NCBI RefSeq assembly: GCF_900111765.1
Contig: NZ_FOIB01000005.1
Span: 434,001 to 498,000, forward strand
From: Myxococcus fulvus
GTDB lineage: Bacteria > Myxococcota > Myxococcia > Myxococcales > Myxococcaceae
DNA length: 64,000 bases
Direction: 5' to 3'
Under the pieces are notes generated by a model. That model worked only from the letters and a program-made list of their open reading frames with translations. It was not told where the DNA came from and searched no databases. Shown in pieces: positions 38,310 to 47,902 of this stretch. The first letter of the stretch is position 1. Every line of letters starts with the position of its first letter. The translations under genes and the position numbers were made by a program.

Positions 38310-39590
38310 TCAGTGCTGGGTCTCTCGGTCCTTGATGAGCCGCTCGAGCTCCTCTCGGATGATGGTCTCCGCCAGCTGCGGTACGACCTCCCAGGCAATC
38401 TTCTCGATGACCTCGCGCGACGCCTTGGACAGCGCCTCGCGAAGCAGGGCCTCGCCCCCATCCGACGACGTGGGACGCGCCGTGGCGGCCGGACGGGCCG
38501 CCGGAGCGGGCGCCGTCGGCGGACCACCGATGTCGAGGGAGATCTCCTCGGCGCCGCTGGTGTCCGGCAGCGAGTCCTCGATGCTGATGGCCGGCTGAGC
38601 GGCCACCGGCGCCGCCGGAGCCCCCAGGCCGAACGGATCCCGGTTGCGAGCCGCCGGCTGCGTCGCCCCGCCACCCGCGATGGGAGGCAGCGGCGTGGCG
38701 CCCGGCGGACGGGGCAGCCCACCCGGCATGCCCGGCCCGGGAGCACCCGGACGACCGGCCATGCCCGGAGCCCCAGGCCCCGGCGGCATCCCCGGACGCG
38801 GCGGCATGCCCGGCGCGGGAGCCCCCGGCGGAGGCGGTACACCCGGACGGCCCACGGCGCCCGGCGGCATGCCCGGACCCGGAGGACGCGGAGCGCCAGG
38901 ACCCGGCGGCATCCCGGGGCCAGGAGGACGCGCCATGCCAGGACCCGGCGGCATGCCCGGACCCGGAGGACGCGGAGCGCCAGGACCCGGCGGCATGCCA
39001 GGGCCAGGAGGACGCGCCATGCCCGGCGGCATCCCGGGACCCGGAGGACGCGGAGCGCCAGGGCCCGGCGGCATCCCGGGGCCAGGAGGACGCGCACCCG
39101 GCGCCGGCGGCACGCCCGGACGGGCGGCCATGGGAGGCGCGGCGGGGGCCGGCTGCGGCACGGCGGGCGCGGCGGAGGGACGAATCACCTGCGTGGCGAT
39201 GGAGGCCGGCAGGGTGTTGGACTTCTGGCCCACCAGCGCCTTCACCTTGTCGAGCAGCACCTGGCTCTCGAAGGGCTTGGTGATGTGGTCGTCGGCGCGG
39301 GCGGCGCGGGCGCGGTTCTCGTCGAAGGCCTCGAAGGTGCCCGCCAGCAGCATCACCGGGATGCCCTGGGTGGCCGGGTCGTTCTTCAGCGCCTCGCAGA
39401 CCTCGTAGCCGCTCTTGCCCGGCATCATCACGTCGGCCAGGACGACGTCCGGACGCAGCTCGCGGCTGCGCGAGATGGCGTCCAGCCCGTTGTCGACCGC
39501 GGTCACCTGAAAGTCCTCGGTCGCGAAGATCATGCCGATCACCTTGCGGATGGTGAGCGAGTCATCGGCGACCAGCAGATTCTTGGGCAT
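38310..39590 (-). CDS. Response regulator with Gly-Pro-Met repeat linker and conserved C-terminal helix domain
   Basis: A 426-residue protein. Residues 1-120 are a receiver (NLLVADDSLTIRKVIGMIF, phospho-Asp in VVLADVMMPGKSG, Lys in HITKPFES). Residues about 140-330 are a low-complexity region of repeats like PGPGMPPGPGAPRP, visible in DNA as near-identical blocks at about 38700-39115. A short acidic segment follows (DTSGAEEISLDIGG), and the last 50 residues form a helical domain (REVIEKIAWEVVPQLAETII) shared by several myxobacterial receiver proteins. There is no DNA-binding domain. The ATG at 39590 gives the canonical MPKNLLVADDS start; the extra upstream in-frame codons are unlikely. Confidence 0.88.
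   Translation of the reverse strand: MPKNLLVADDSLTIRKVIGMIFATEDFQVTAVDNGLDAISRSRELRPDVVLADVMMPGKSGYEVCEALKNDPATQGIPVMLLAGTFEAFDENRARAARADDHITKPFESQVLLDKVKALVGQKSNTLPASIATQVIRPSAAPAVPQPAPAAPPMAARPGVPPAPGARPPGPGMPPGPGAPRPPGPGMPPGMARPPGPGMPPGPGAPRPPGPGMPPGPGMARPPGPGMPPGPGAPRPPGPGMPPGAVGRPGVPPPPGAPAPGMPPRPGMPPGPGAPGMAGRPGAPGPGMPGGLPRPPGATPLPPIAGGGATQPAARNRDPFGLGAPAAPVAAQPAISIEDSLPDTSGAEEISLDIGGPPTAPAPAARPAATARPTSSDGGEALLREALSKASREVIEKIAWEVVPQLAETIIREELERLIKDRETQH
38700..39115. repeat. Imperfect tandem repeats encoding the Gly-Pro-Met linker
   Basis: Blocks of about 20-60 bases built from GGACCCGGCGGCAT and GGACGCGGAGCGCCAGG recur at least seven times within the receiver gene. They are coding repeats, in frame, and can expand or contract without frameshift. 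No spacers of equal length and unique sequence are present, so this is not a CRISPR array. Confidence 0.85.
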
Positions 39591-39707
39591 CGGTATCGGG
39601 CCTCGGGGGCGTCGGACCCCCTGAATTCGTTGAGGAATCCGGCCGTGAAAACCTGCTTCACGGCACGGTATCAAGCCTGGCAGCTTACGGTTCGCGCTCC
39701 GGGACGA

Positions 39708-40523
39708 TCAAGAAAACATGCGCTGCAGGTCGAGGAACAGCACCGGCTCCGCCAACCCGGGCACCCGGAAGGTCCCCGCCGTCTCGTCCGGCTCGAAGCG
39801 CTGCAGCACTCCGAGCACCCGCGTGGCCGTCAGCCCCACGTGACGTCCCGCCAGCTCCGCCAGGAGGAAGAACGGCTCCGGCGCGGGGGGCGTCCCGAGC
39901 AGTGCCGGAACCGAACAGATGGGCCACAGGACCTGGGCATGCGGGAAGATACCGGCGACCGGCCCGCTCTGCACGGGCAGCACGCTGAAAGCCTCGCCCC
40001 GCTCCACCACCTGGGACACGAAGGCCAGGGGCATGCCGAACAGCCGCCCCTGTGACTCGAAGACCAGCGCCCGCTCGGGCACGGACTCGGCCCAGTGCAC
40101 GGGGCGCGGGGGAGCAGGCGTCGAGCGGGGGCCCACCCGGTGCGGCAGCGCCTCCGCGATGAGCTCCAGGTACAGCCGCTCCTTGTGCAGCACCGCGCCC
40201 CGGCTCAAGGGCGCCAGCGAGTCCGCCAGCCCCGGCGGCAACAGGAAGAACGGCGCGCGCGCCACGTCCGCCACCTCCACCACGGAGCGCACTCGCACCG
40301 CGAGCGTGGGGCTCACATCCAGCACCACCACCATGCCCGCGTCCGGCTCCGGCGCGCCGCCGAGCAGCGCCGCCAGGTCCTTCACCTCGAGCACGCCTCG
40401 CAGGTTGCTGCCATTGCCACCGGGCATCGCCACTTCCATGACGGATGTGGCTTCCACGGCATAGCGGGTCTCCCCGGCTTCGACGAGCAAGCAGAGACGG
40501 CGACCGCTTTCGAAGGGCGACAC
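39708..40523 (-). CDS. Tandem CheW-like chemotaxis adaptor
   Basis: A 271-residue soluble protein made of two CheW-like domains. The first (about 8-135) has LCLLVEAGETRYAVEATSV and LRGVLEVKDLAALLG; the second (about 150-270) has ALVFESQGRLFGMPLAFVSQ and VLWPICSVPALLG. CheW domains couple receptors to CheA-type kinases. No cheA or receptor gene is in the window, so it probably serves a system elsewhere or forms a scaffold with the nearby receiver proteins. The start is a GTG at 40523, diverging from the receiver-GGDEF gene 41 bases away. Confidence 0.8.
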   Translation of the reverse strand: MSPFESGRRLCLLVEAGETRYAVEATSVMEVAMPGGNGSNLRGVLEVKDLAALLGGAPEPDAGMVVVLDVSPTLAVRVRSVVEVADVARAPFFLLPPGLADSLAPLSRGAVLHKERLYLELIAEALPHRVGPRSTPAPPRPVHWAESVPERALVFESQGRLFGMPLAFVSQVVERGEAFSVLPVQSGPVAGIFPHAQVLWPICSVPALLGTPPAPEPFFLLAELAGRHVGLTATRVLGVLQRFEPDETAGTFRVPGLAEPVLFLDLQRMFS

Positions 40524-40564
40524 GGGGCGCGACCCTAGCAGCGTTCCATGGGGGGTGCTAAGCC

Positions 40565-41950
40565 ATGCGGGAGATGGCGCGCATTCTCCTCGTCGACGAC
40601 GAAAAGATCGCCCGCACCCTCTACGGCGACTACCTCACGGCCGTGGGCCACACCGTCACGGCGGTGGCCACGTTCCTGGAGGCCCGACAGGCGCTCGCCG
40701 CGGACCGGTTCGACGCGGTGGTGACGGACCTCATCCTCCCCGGTGGCGACGGCATGGAGGTCCTCCGGCACGTGCGGGAGCGGCATCCGGGCGTGGAGGT
40801 GGTCGTCATCACCGGCCTGGACAAGGTGGACCCCGCGGTGCGCGCCATCAAGAGCGGCGCGGCGGAGTACCTCGTCAAACCCGTCGCGCCCGAGGCCCTC
40901 CAGCACGCGGTGCGCCGCGCGCTCACCACGCGCGAGCTGATGCAGGAGAACGCCTCGCTGCGCCGGCACGTCGCGCTGCTCGAGGCCGGACAGCGTCTGG
41001 CCACCACGCTGGACCGCGAGAAGCTGGCCGTGGCCACCACCAGCGCGCTGGAGACCATGGCGCACGCCAACGGCATCGTCCTGCTGGAGCGCGACGCGAA
41101 CCTGGGCCTGCGCGCGCAGGGCACGCGGGGGCTGCCCGAGGGCACCGAGGAGGCGCTGGTGGCGTGGCTGCGCGAGCAGCTCTTGCACGGCAAGGCGCCT
41201 GGCGACGCGGAGATGCTGGATGTCCCCTTCCAGCGCGTGAGCTCCTTCCCGGCCATCGAGTCGAACACGGTGCTGGGCCACGCGGTGCTCTTCTATTCGG
41301 ACGCGCGCGCCACGGACGGCGGCGCCGAGGCCGCCGGCTACCTGGTGCGCAACTGGGCGCTGGCCCTGCGCAACCTGGACCGCTTCGCGGCGGTGGAGGA
41401 CCTGGCGTACGTCGATGACCTGACGCGCCTGTTCAACACGCGCTACCTGCACCTGGTGCTGGACCGCGAGGTCCAGGCGTCCATCCAGACGCAGCGTCCC
41501 TTCAGCCTCCTGTTCCTGGACCTGGACCACTTCAAGTCCATCAACGACAACCACGGCCACCTGGTCGGCTCCAAGCTCCTGGTGGAGACCGCGCGCGTGG
41601 TGAAGGGCTGCGTGAGAGACCACGACGTGGTGGCGCGCTACGGCGGCGACGAGTACGTGGTGCTCTTGCGCAACACCGACTCGGGCGGCGCGCTCAAGGT
41701 GGCCGAGCGCATCCGGCGCACCATGGAGACGCACCAGTTCCTCGCGCGCGAGGGGCTGTCGCTCAAGCTGTCCACGTGTATCGGCGTGGCGAGCTTCCCG
41801 GAGCACGCACGGGACAAGGCCACGCTGCTGGATTTGTCGGACCGGGCGATGTACCGCGGCAAGCGCGGCACCCGGAACGTGGTCTACATGGCGGCGCAGG
41901 ACCTGGAGGCCCCCCCGGCCGAGCGGCGCCAGGGGAGCAGCGGCACCTGA
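40565..41950 (+). CDS. Receiver-GGDEF response regulator (diguanylate cyclase)
   Basis: A 461-residue protein. A receiver occupies residues about 5-120 (RILLVDDEKIARTLYGDYL, phospho-Asp in VVTDLILPGGDG, Lys in EYLVKPV). A GAF-like middle domain extends to about 285. The GGDEF domain (about 290-445) has an intact active-site loop YGGDEYV and an RxxD inhibitory site five residues before it (RDHDVVARYGGDEY), so it should make cyclic di-GMP under product feedback. It ends three bases before the convergent encapsulin-cargo gene. The ATG at 40565 is used; ATG 40574 is the alternative. Cyclic di-GMP made here could signal to MshEN- or other receptors; none is proven. Confidence 0.92.
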   Translation: MREMARILLVDDEKIARTLYGDYLTAVGHTVTAVATFLEARQALAADRFDAVVTDLILPGGDGMEVLRHVRERHPGVEVVVITGLDKVDPAVRAIKSGAAEYLVKPVAPEALQHAVRRALTTRELMQENASLRRHVALLEAGQRLATTLDREKLAVATTSALETMAHANGIVLLERDANLGLRAQGTRGLPEGTEEALVAWLREQLLHGKAPGDAEMLDVPFQRVSSFPAIESNTVLGHAVLFYSDARATDGGAEAAGYLVRNWALALRNLDRFAAVEDLAYVDDLTRLFNTRYLHLVLDREVQASIQTQRPFSLLFLDLDHFKSINDNHGHLVGSKLLVETARVVKGCVRDHDVVARYGGDEYVVLLRNTDSGGALKVAERIRRTMETHQFLAREGLSLKLSTCIGVASFPEHARDKATLLDLSDRAMYRGKRGTRNVVYMAAQDLEAPPAERRQGSSGT

Positions 41951-41953
41951 ACT

Positions 41954-42349
41954 TCAGGGGCGCATGTTCCCCACGGTGAGGCGCTTGACGATGCTGGGCT
42001 CGGGAGCCTCGGCGCCGCCCTTGCCTTCCTTGCCCACCGCCTCCACGGACTCATGCGGGGCACCGGAGATGATGAGCTTGAACTTCTCCACGGCCTCCTG
42101 GGCGTGCTGGGCCTGCTCCGGGTCCAAGCGGGCGATGAGCTGCCAGAAGAGGGCGGCGTGCTCGCGCTCCTCGTCCATGACGTGACGGAGGACGGCCTTG
42201 GCCTCCTCGTTGTCGGTGGCGTCGATGTGGGCGGCGTAGAGGTTGATGGCGTCCAGCTCCGCCTCGATGTTGAGCCGGATGGAGCGTGCCAGCTCGGAGT
42301 CGGTCATCTTCCGGGGCACGAGCGAATGGAACGGGTCGGTCTGCGGCAT
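41954..42349 (-). CDS. Ferritin-like encapsulin cargo protein (EncC-like)
   Basis: A 131-residue protein of the encapsulated-ferritin family. The helical core contains the ferroxidase ligands (LNIEAELDAINLYAAHI, then VMDEEREHAALFWQLIARLD), which in relatives oxidise and store iron. A flexible Gly/Glu-rich linker leads to the last residues KRLTVGNMRP, which match the cargo-loading peptide type (LTVGSLR-like) that binds the inner wall of encapsulin shells. No shell gene is in the window. M. xanthus is known to load ferritin-like cargo from genes at separate loci, and the gene order here resembles the one near its second groEL. The ATG at 42349 follows no strong ribosome-binding site but fits the family start. 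Confidence 0.88.
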   Translation of the reverse strand: MPQTDPFHSLVPRKMTDSELARSIRLNIEAELDAINLYAAHIDATDNEEAKAVLRHVMDEEREHAALFWQLIARLDPEQAQHAQEAVEKFKLIISGAPHESVEAVGKEGKGGAEAPEPSIVKRLTVGNMRP

Positions 42350-42502
42350 TGAGGCCCTCCGAGGCCTACCGGCGGCGTCCAGTCCAGGGGAGGCTGGGGC
42401 CGCGAGGCGAACGCTCGGAGCATCCGTGTCCCCGGGGAGTCGGTCAACGGAATCCCTCCTGGTGCGTTGCGTGGAGCCGCCCGCCTCCGTCATGCTCTTC
42501 AC

Positions 42503-44014
42503 ATGGAGATACCCGCGCCGCTCGCCCAACTGCTCCAGGCCCTGGACGCGGGGGACCTGCCAGCCGCGCGCGCGGCCGCGGCGGCCTTCCAGCGCTCGGG
42601 ACTCCACTCCACCCAGCTCGCCGCCGAGGTGCTGCACGAGCTGCGGCAGCCGTTGCTCGGCGTGAAGGCATATGCACAGCTGCTCGCCGAGGACCGTGGC
42701 CCCACGGGCCCCTTGCGGCTGCTGATGTCGCAGGTGGAGCGGATGGAGCAGATCGTCTCCGACTACATCCGCCTGGCGAGCGAGCGGCCCGCGCCGCAGC
42801 AGCGCCTGTCGCTCGCCGCGCCCATCTGGGCCGCCGCGAGGCTCTTCAGCGTCAACCCGGACTCGGCGCGAATCTCGCTGGAGGTCGAGGCGCCCGAGGA
42901 CATCTTCGCGCAGGGCAACGCGCGGCTCATCGAGCAGCTCACGCTGAACCTGCTCAACAACGCGCGCGACGCGATGTCGGGACGCGGGCGGGTGAAGGTG
43001 GTGCTCACGCGCGAGGGCTCGGCGCCGGTGCTGTACGTGGCGGACTGGGGCCCGGGCATCCCCGACGAACTGAAGGAGCGCATCTTCGAGCCGTACGTCA
43101 CCGCCAGCAAGCGAGGCACGGGGCTGGGGTTGTCGGTGTGTCGGCGCATCGCGCAGGAGCACCACGCGCGCATCGACCTGGCGCCGCAGGGCGCGATTCG
43201 GGACGTGCCGCCGCCGGCGACAGTGTTCCGGGTGCTCTTCCCCGCGACCGAGGCGGCGCCCGGGAGGCGCAAGCGGCTGTTGGTGGTGGATGACGAGACC
43301 ATCATCCGCATGGTGTTCCGGGACCTGATGAGCAAGGAGTGCGAGGTCATCGAGGCCGCCAGCGGCGAGGAGGCGCTGGACCTGCTGCGCGAGGCGCCCG
43401 TGGACCTCATCGTCACGGACAAGAACCTGCCGGGCCTGTCCGGGCTGGAGCTGGCGCAGCAGGCGCGGCGGCTGTCCGCGACGTCGCGGGTGATTCTGAT
43501 GACGGGCTATCCGTCGCTCGTGACGACGCAGCAGGCGCTGGAGCTGGGCGTGGTGGACTACCTGCTCAAGCCCTTCGATGACATCCGCGAGGTGCGCAAC
43601 CTGCTGCGCGCGACGCTCGCGGCGCCGCCGGCACAGCCCGGGGCCGCGACGCAGGTGAAGCGGGTGGACGTGCTCGAGGACAACCCCACCACGGCGGCGC
43701 AGATCGCCGAGGCGCTGGAGCTGGTGGGCCTGGAGGCGCGCATCCTCCCGACGTCGGAGCTCATCGCGTTGGAGCAGCCCGCGGGCGTGGTGGTGAGCTG
43801 GGACTTCTCGCCGGCGTACGGGCGCAAGGCGCTGGAGCTGGGCAAGGCGCTGGCGCAGGGTGCGCCCTTCGTGGTGCTCGCCGAGCACCTGACGATGGAG
43901 ACGGCGCTGGAGTCGCTGCGCGCGGGCGCGGCGGCGTGCCTGCCGAAGTTGTTGTCCGACACCACGGCGCTCAGCCGTGAGCTGAGCCGCGCGTTCAAGA
44001 AAGGCGTCCCATGA
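42503..44014 (+). CDS. Soluble hybrid histidine kinase with receiver and degenerate receiver
   Basis: A 503-residue protein without membrane segments. After a short helical N-terminus comes the H-box (AAEVLHELRQPLLGVKAYAQ), then an ATPase with N box LLNNARDAM and G boxes DWGPGIPDE and GTGLGLSVC. A receiver follows (RLLVVDDETIIRMVFRDLM, phospho-Asp in LIVTDKNLPGLSG, Lys in YLLKPFDD). A final receiver-like domain at about 380-495 lacks the usual acidic pair and phospho-Asp (VDVLEDNPTT, VVVSWDFS) and may be structural. The start at 42503 has a poor ribosome-binding site; an in-frame TTG at 42467 exists. Its stop overlaps the start of the lipoprotein gene by four bases. Confidence 0.9.
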   Translation: MEIPAPLAQLLQALDAGDLPAARAAAAAFQRSGLHSTQLAAEVLHELRQPLLGVKAYAQLLAEDRGPTGPLRLLMSQVERMEQIVSDYIRLASERPAPQQRLSLAAPIWAAARLFSVNPDSARISLEVEAPEDIFAQGNARLIEQLTLNLLNNARDAMSGRGRVKVVLTREGSAPVLYVADWGPGIPDELKERIFEPYVTASKRGTGLGLSVCRRIAQEHHARIDLAPQGAIRDVPPPATVFRVLFPATEAAPGRRKRLLVVDDETIIRMVFRDLMSKECEVIEAASGEEALDLLREAPVDLIVTDKNLPGLSGLELAQQARRLSATSRVILMTGYPSLVTTQQALELGVVDYLLKPFDDIREVRNLLRATLAAPPAQPGAATQVKRVDVLEDNPTTAAQIAEALELVGLEARILPTSELIALEQPAGVVVSWDFSPAYGRKALELGKALAQGAPFVVLAEHLTMETALESLRAGAAACLPKLLSDTTALSRELSRAFKKGVP

Positions 44015-45189
44015 GACTCGCGCTCCTGTCCGTCCTGTTGCTGGGTGTGGCGTGTTCCTCGGACAAGCCCCCGGTGCAGGGCGAACCGGACGCGAGCGGG
44101 CCCGTGGATTCGGGCTCGGATGCGGGAAGCGACGCGGGTTCCGACGACGATGGAGGAGCGGGCGCCGATGACGGTGGCTCGACGGGAGACGGAGGCACGG
44201 GAACTCCAGACGCGGGCTCCGGCGAGGAGGACGCGGGAAGCTGCGAGCCCCCTGCGGCGGTGCGCGAATCCCTCCTGGTCCCCGGGCTGAACAATCCGCG
44301 AAGGCTGGCGGTGGACGCGACCGACATCTACATCGCCGAGTCGCACTCGCTTCGTCCCAACCAGACAGAGGGCAACGGGCAGATCCTCCGGGTCCCCAGG
44401 TCGGGCGGCGATGCGGTGACGGTGGCGAAGGGCTTCTTCGTCCCCAACGCCATCGCTGTGAATGCGCAGTTCCTCTTCGTGTTGGACGAGACGGGATTGT
44501 GGCGCGTGGACAAGGCCACGGGGGCGCGCGGCACGGTGCCCATCGAGGCCTCGGTGCCAGATGTCATCTCCAGCGGGACGGACGTTCGCATCGGACGGCT
44601 GGCCGGGCGTGACTACGTCGTGGTGGCAACGGGAGCACGGCGGCTCGTGCGCGTGGACGCGACGGGGAGCGCCTCTTCATCACTCGTGCTCTACGAAGGA
44701 CCCGCCGGCACCCAGGTCCGTGGTGCGCGCATCGACGGCACGGACGTGTGGTTCCTCGTGACAGGGAACACGGAGCCGGGTCTCTACCGCGTCCCGTTGG
44801 ACCTGGAGACTCCAGCAGCGCGCGTGAACGCGAGCATCACCTCGGGCACCTCGCTGGAGCTGACGCCCACGCGATTCCTCATCACCGAGGGAGGCGGCGG
44901 CACGGGCCGTGTCCTCGCACTGCCGAGGGCCGGTGGCGAGGCACGCGTGCTCGCGGACGGGCTGCAGGGCCCCCTCTTCCCCGTCGAGTTGCACGGCGCC
45001 GTGTACTTCAAGGAGTCCGTGGCGGATGACGCGGGCTTCCTGCGCCGGGTGCGCGGGTGCCCGGCGAACACCACGGATTCCGTGGGCCCCGTGGGCACGG
45101 GCCCGGGTGGCCTCATCGTGGATGGAGACACGCTGCTCTTCACCTCGCAGGAGAGCGGCACCGGGGGTGCGGTCGGCCGCGTGCCCTGA
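44011..45189 (+). CDS. Lipoprotein with acidic linker and beta-propeller domain
   Basis: A 392-residue lipoprotein. The signal sequence ends in LLLGVAC. Residues about 20-85 are an Asp/Gly/Ser-rich linker (SGSDAGSDAGSDDDGG), common in myxobacterial surface lipoproteins. The remaining 300 residues form beta-propeller blades (LAVDATDIYIAESHSLRPN, then GGDAVTVAKGFFVPNAIAVN). It probably faces outward on the outer membrane; no enzymatic motif is seen. The ATG overlaps the TGA of the kinase gene, so they are coupled. Its stop codon lies inside the first unit of a roughly 60-bp tandem repeat array. Confidence 0.85.
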   Translation: MRLALLSVLLLGVACSSDKPPVQGEPDASGPVDSGSDAGSDAGSDDDGGAGADDGGSTGDGGTGTPDAGSGEEDAGSCEPPAAVRESLLVPGLNNPRRLAVDATDIYIAESHSLRPNQTEGNGQILRVPRSGGDAVTVAKGFFVPNAIAVNAQFLFVLDETGLWRVDKATGARGTVPIEASVPDVISSGTDVRIGRLAGRDYVVVATGARRLVRVDATGSASSSLVLYEGPAGTQVRGARIDGTDVWFLVTGNTEPGLYRVPLDLETPAARVNASITSGTSLELTPTRFLITEGGGGTGRVLALPRAGGEARVLADGLQGPLFPVELHGAVYFKESVADDAGFLRRVRGCPANTTDSVGPVGTGPGGLIVDGDTLLFTSQESGTGGAVGRVP

Positions 45190-45535
45190 CGCGGACCCAC
45201 CTCGCGTCGGTCCCATCGCCGCCAAGGCGCGTCAAGCCACCTGCCCTGACGCGGACCGGCCTCGCGTCGGTCCCGTCTTCCCCCAGGCGCCGCGGGCCGC
45301 AGGCCCTGATGCGCACCAGCCTTGCCTGGGGTCCGTCTGTAGCCTGGGCGCGGTAGTCCTTGTGCCCTGACGCGCGCACCAGCCTCGCGTTCGTTCCGTC
45401 CGCCCGAAGGACATGTGCCTTGATGCGCTGTCGGCAAGCGTCGGCCCTGCCCTCACGCGAGGCCCGGTGGGCCGCGAGCCCTGACGCGCACCAGCCACGC
45501 GTCGGCCTTGCCTTCACTGAGCTCGTGGGCACCTA
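45184..45535. repeat. Six-unit degenerate tandem repeat of about 60 bp
   Basis: Units start with CCCTGACGCG-type sequence at 45184, 45244, 45304, 45365, 45418 (CCTTGATGCG) and 45479. The first three intervals are 60, 60 and 61 bases. Shared parts are GCGSACCNGCCTCGCGTCGG near the start of each unit and a G/C-rich tail. The array starts at the lipoprotein stop codon and ends near 45535. Because the period is divisible by three, open frames run through several units on both strands, but none has gene features. It may be a minisatellite or a termination or attenuation region. Confidence 0.8.
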
Positions 45536-45557
45536 AACGCACGTCCCCTCCCCCGCC

Positions 45558-45600
45558 AAAAACAACGGCCCCGGTGCCTCACACGAGGCAACCGGGGCCG
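45558..45600 (-). terminator. Rho-independent terminator of groEL
   Basis: Read on the reverse strand, a long stem (CGGCCCCGGTTGCCTC pairing with GAGGCACCGGGGCCG, one bulge) closes a short loop and is followed by TTGTTTTT. It lies about 56 bases after the groEL stop codon. Confidence 0.88.
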
Positions 45601-45655
45601 AGGTCGGCTCACCCACCGCGTCCCCGAGCACGAAGCCCGGGGCGCGGAGCGTGGC

Positions 45656-47314
<1,659 letters not shown>

Positions 47315-47348
47315 TTACTTGGAATTTTCGTGGGTACAACACAGGCCG

Positions 47349-47375
47349 TTAGCACTCGGCCCTGGCGAGCGCCAA
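47349..47375. promoter_or_regulatory. CIRCE operator (HrcA site), slightly degenerate
   Basis: TTAGCACTC, nine bases, then GAGCGCCAA: this matches the CIRCE consensus TTAGCACTC-N9-GAGTGCTAA except at two positions of the second arm. It lies immediately downstream of the -10 element of the groEL promoter, the standard place for HrcA repression. Heat would relieve it. Confidence 0.82.
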
Positions 47376-47401
47376 CATAAGGGGCGCGCCAACGATGTCA
47401 A
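47374..47401 (-). promoter_or_regulatory. Sigma-70-type promoter of groEL
   Basis: On the reverse strand, TTGACA (47396-47401), a 16-base spacer and TATGTT (47374-47379) form a good housekeeping promoter. The CIRCE element begins at the end of the -10 hexamer, overlapping the likely transcription start. Confidence 0.75.
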
Positions 47402-47467
47402 CCGAGAAGGGCGGACGTGTGGGCGAGCGGACGGCCCGCCACGTCCTTGGGACGGGGGCGGCCGGGG

Positions 47468-47824
47468 CTACTCGGCGAAGCGCACCAGCGTCAGGAGCTG
47501 CCCCATGTCCAGGGGCTTGTTGAGGGTGAGGGCCACGCCCTTGCGCAGGCCCTTCTCGGTGACGTTCCCGTCGGTGCTGGCCGTCATCAGGAGCACCGGG
47601 ATGGCCTGGAAGCGGGGGTCGGCCTTGAGCATCTCCGTGAAGGCGATGCCATCCAGGTGGGGCATGATGTAGTCCGTGATGACCATGCCCACCTCGTTGC
47701 GCTCCATGATGTCGAGCGCCTGGAGGGCGTCGGACGCCGAGTACACGGTGTACCCATGCATCTCCAGGAAGCGAGAGAGCAAGGTGCACAGCTCGAGATC
47801 GTCGTCGACGACAAGGATGTTCAC
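47468..47824 (-). CDS. Single-domain response regulator
   Basis: A 118-residue stand-alone receiver (MNILVVDDDLELCTLLSRFL, phospho-Asp in MVITDYIMPHLDG, Thr in LLMTAS, Lys in TLNKPLD). It has no output domain and could pass phosphate to a histidine phosphotransferase or control a partner by contact, as CheY does. The GTG at 47824 gives the expected receiver start; the longer in-frame extension upstream is implausible. No kinase is directly adjacent. It reads toward the groEL promoter region and diverges from the TPR-metallopeptidase gene. Confidence 0.85.
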   Translation of the reverse strand: MNILVVDDDLELCTLLSRFLEMHGYTVYSASDALQALDIMERNEVGMVITDYIMPHLDGIAFTEMLKADPRFQAIPVLLMTASTDGNVTEKGLRKGVALTLNKPLDMGQLLTLVRFAE

Positions 47825-47902
47825 AGGACGGAATGCCGCACCAACAGGGCGCTGAACCGTAACAGCCGCCCCTGTCGTTGACAACGCACAGCGGGCCTTC
47901 TT

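Noticed and set aside
38643-39120. Regular repeats that could suggest a CRISPR array
   Set aside because: The repeats are in frame inside the receiver gene, encode Gly-Pro-Met units and have no unique equal-length spacers.
41954-43888. A 644-codon reverse frame containing the ferritin-like protein as its last part
   Set aside because: Only the last 131 codons have homology; the upstream part is antisense to the hybrid kinase. The true start is the ATG at 42349.
45190-45535. Open frames with 20-residue repeats on both strands of the tandem array
   Set aside because: They are open because the repeat period is about 60 bases; there is no start with a ribosome-binding site, no family match and frames break after three units.
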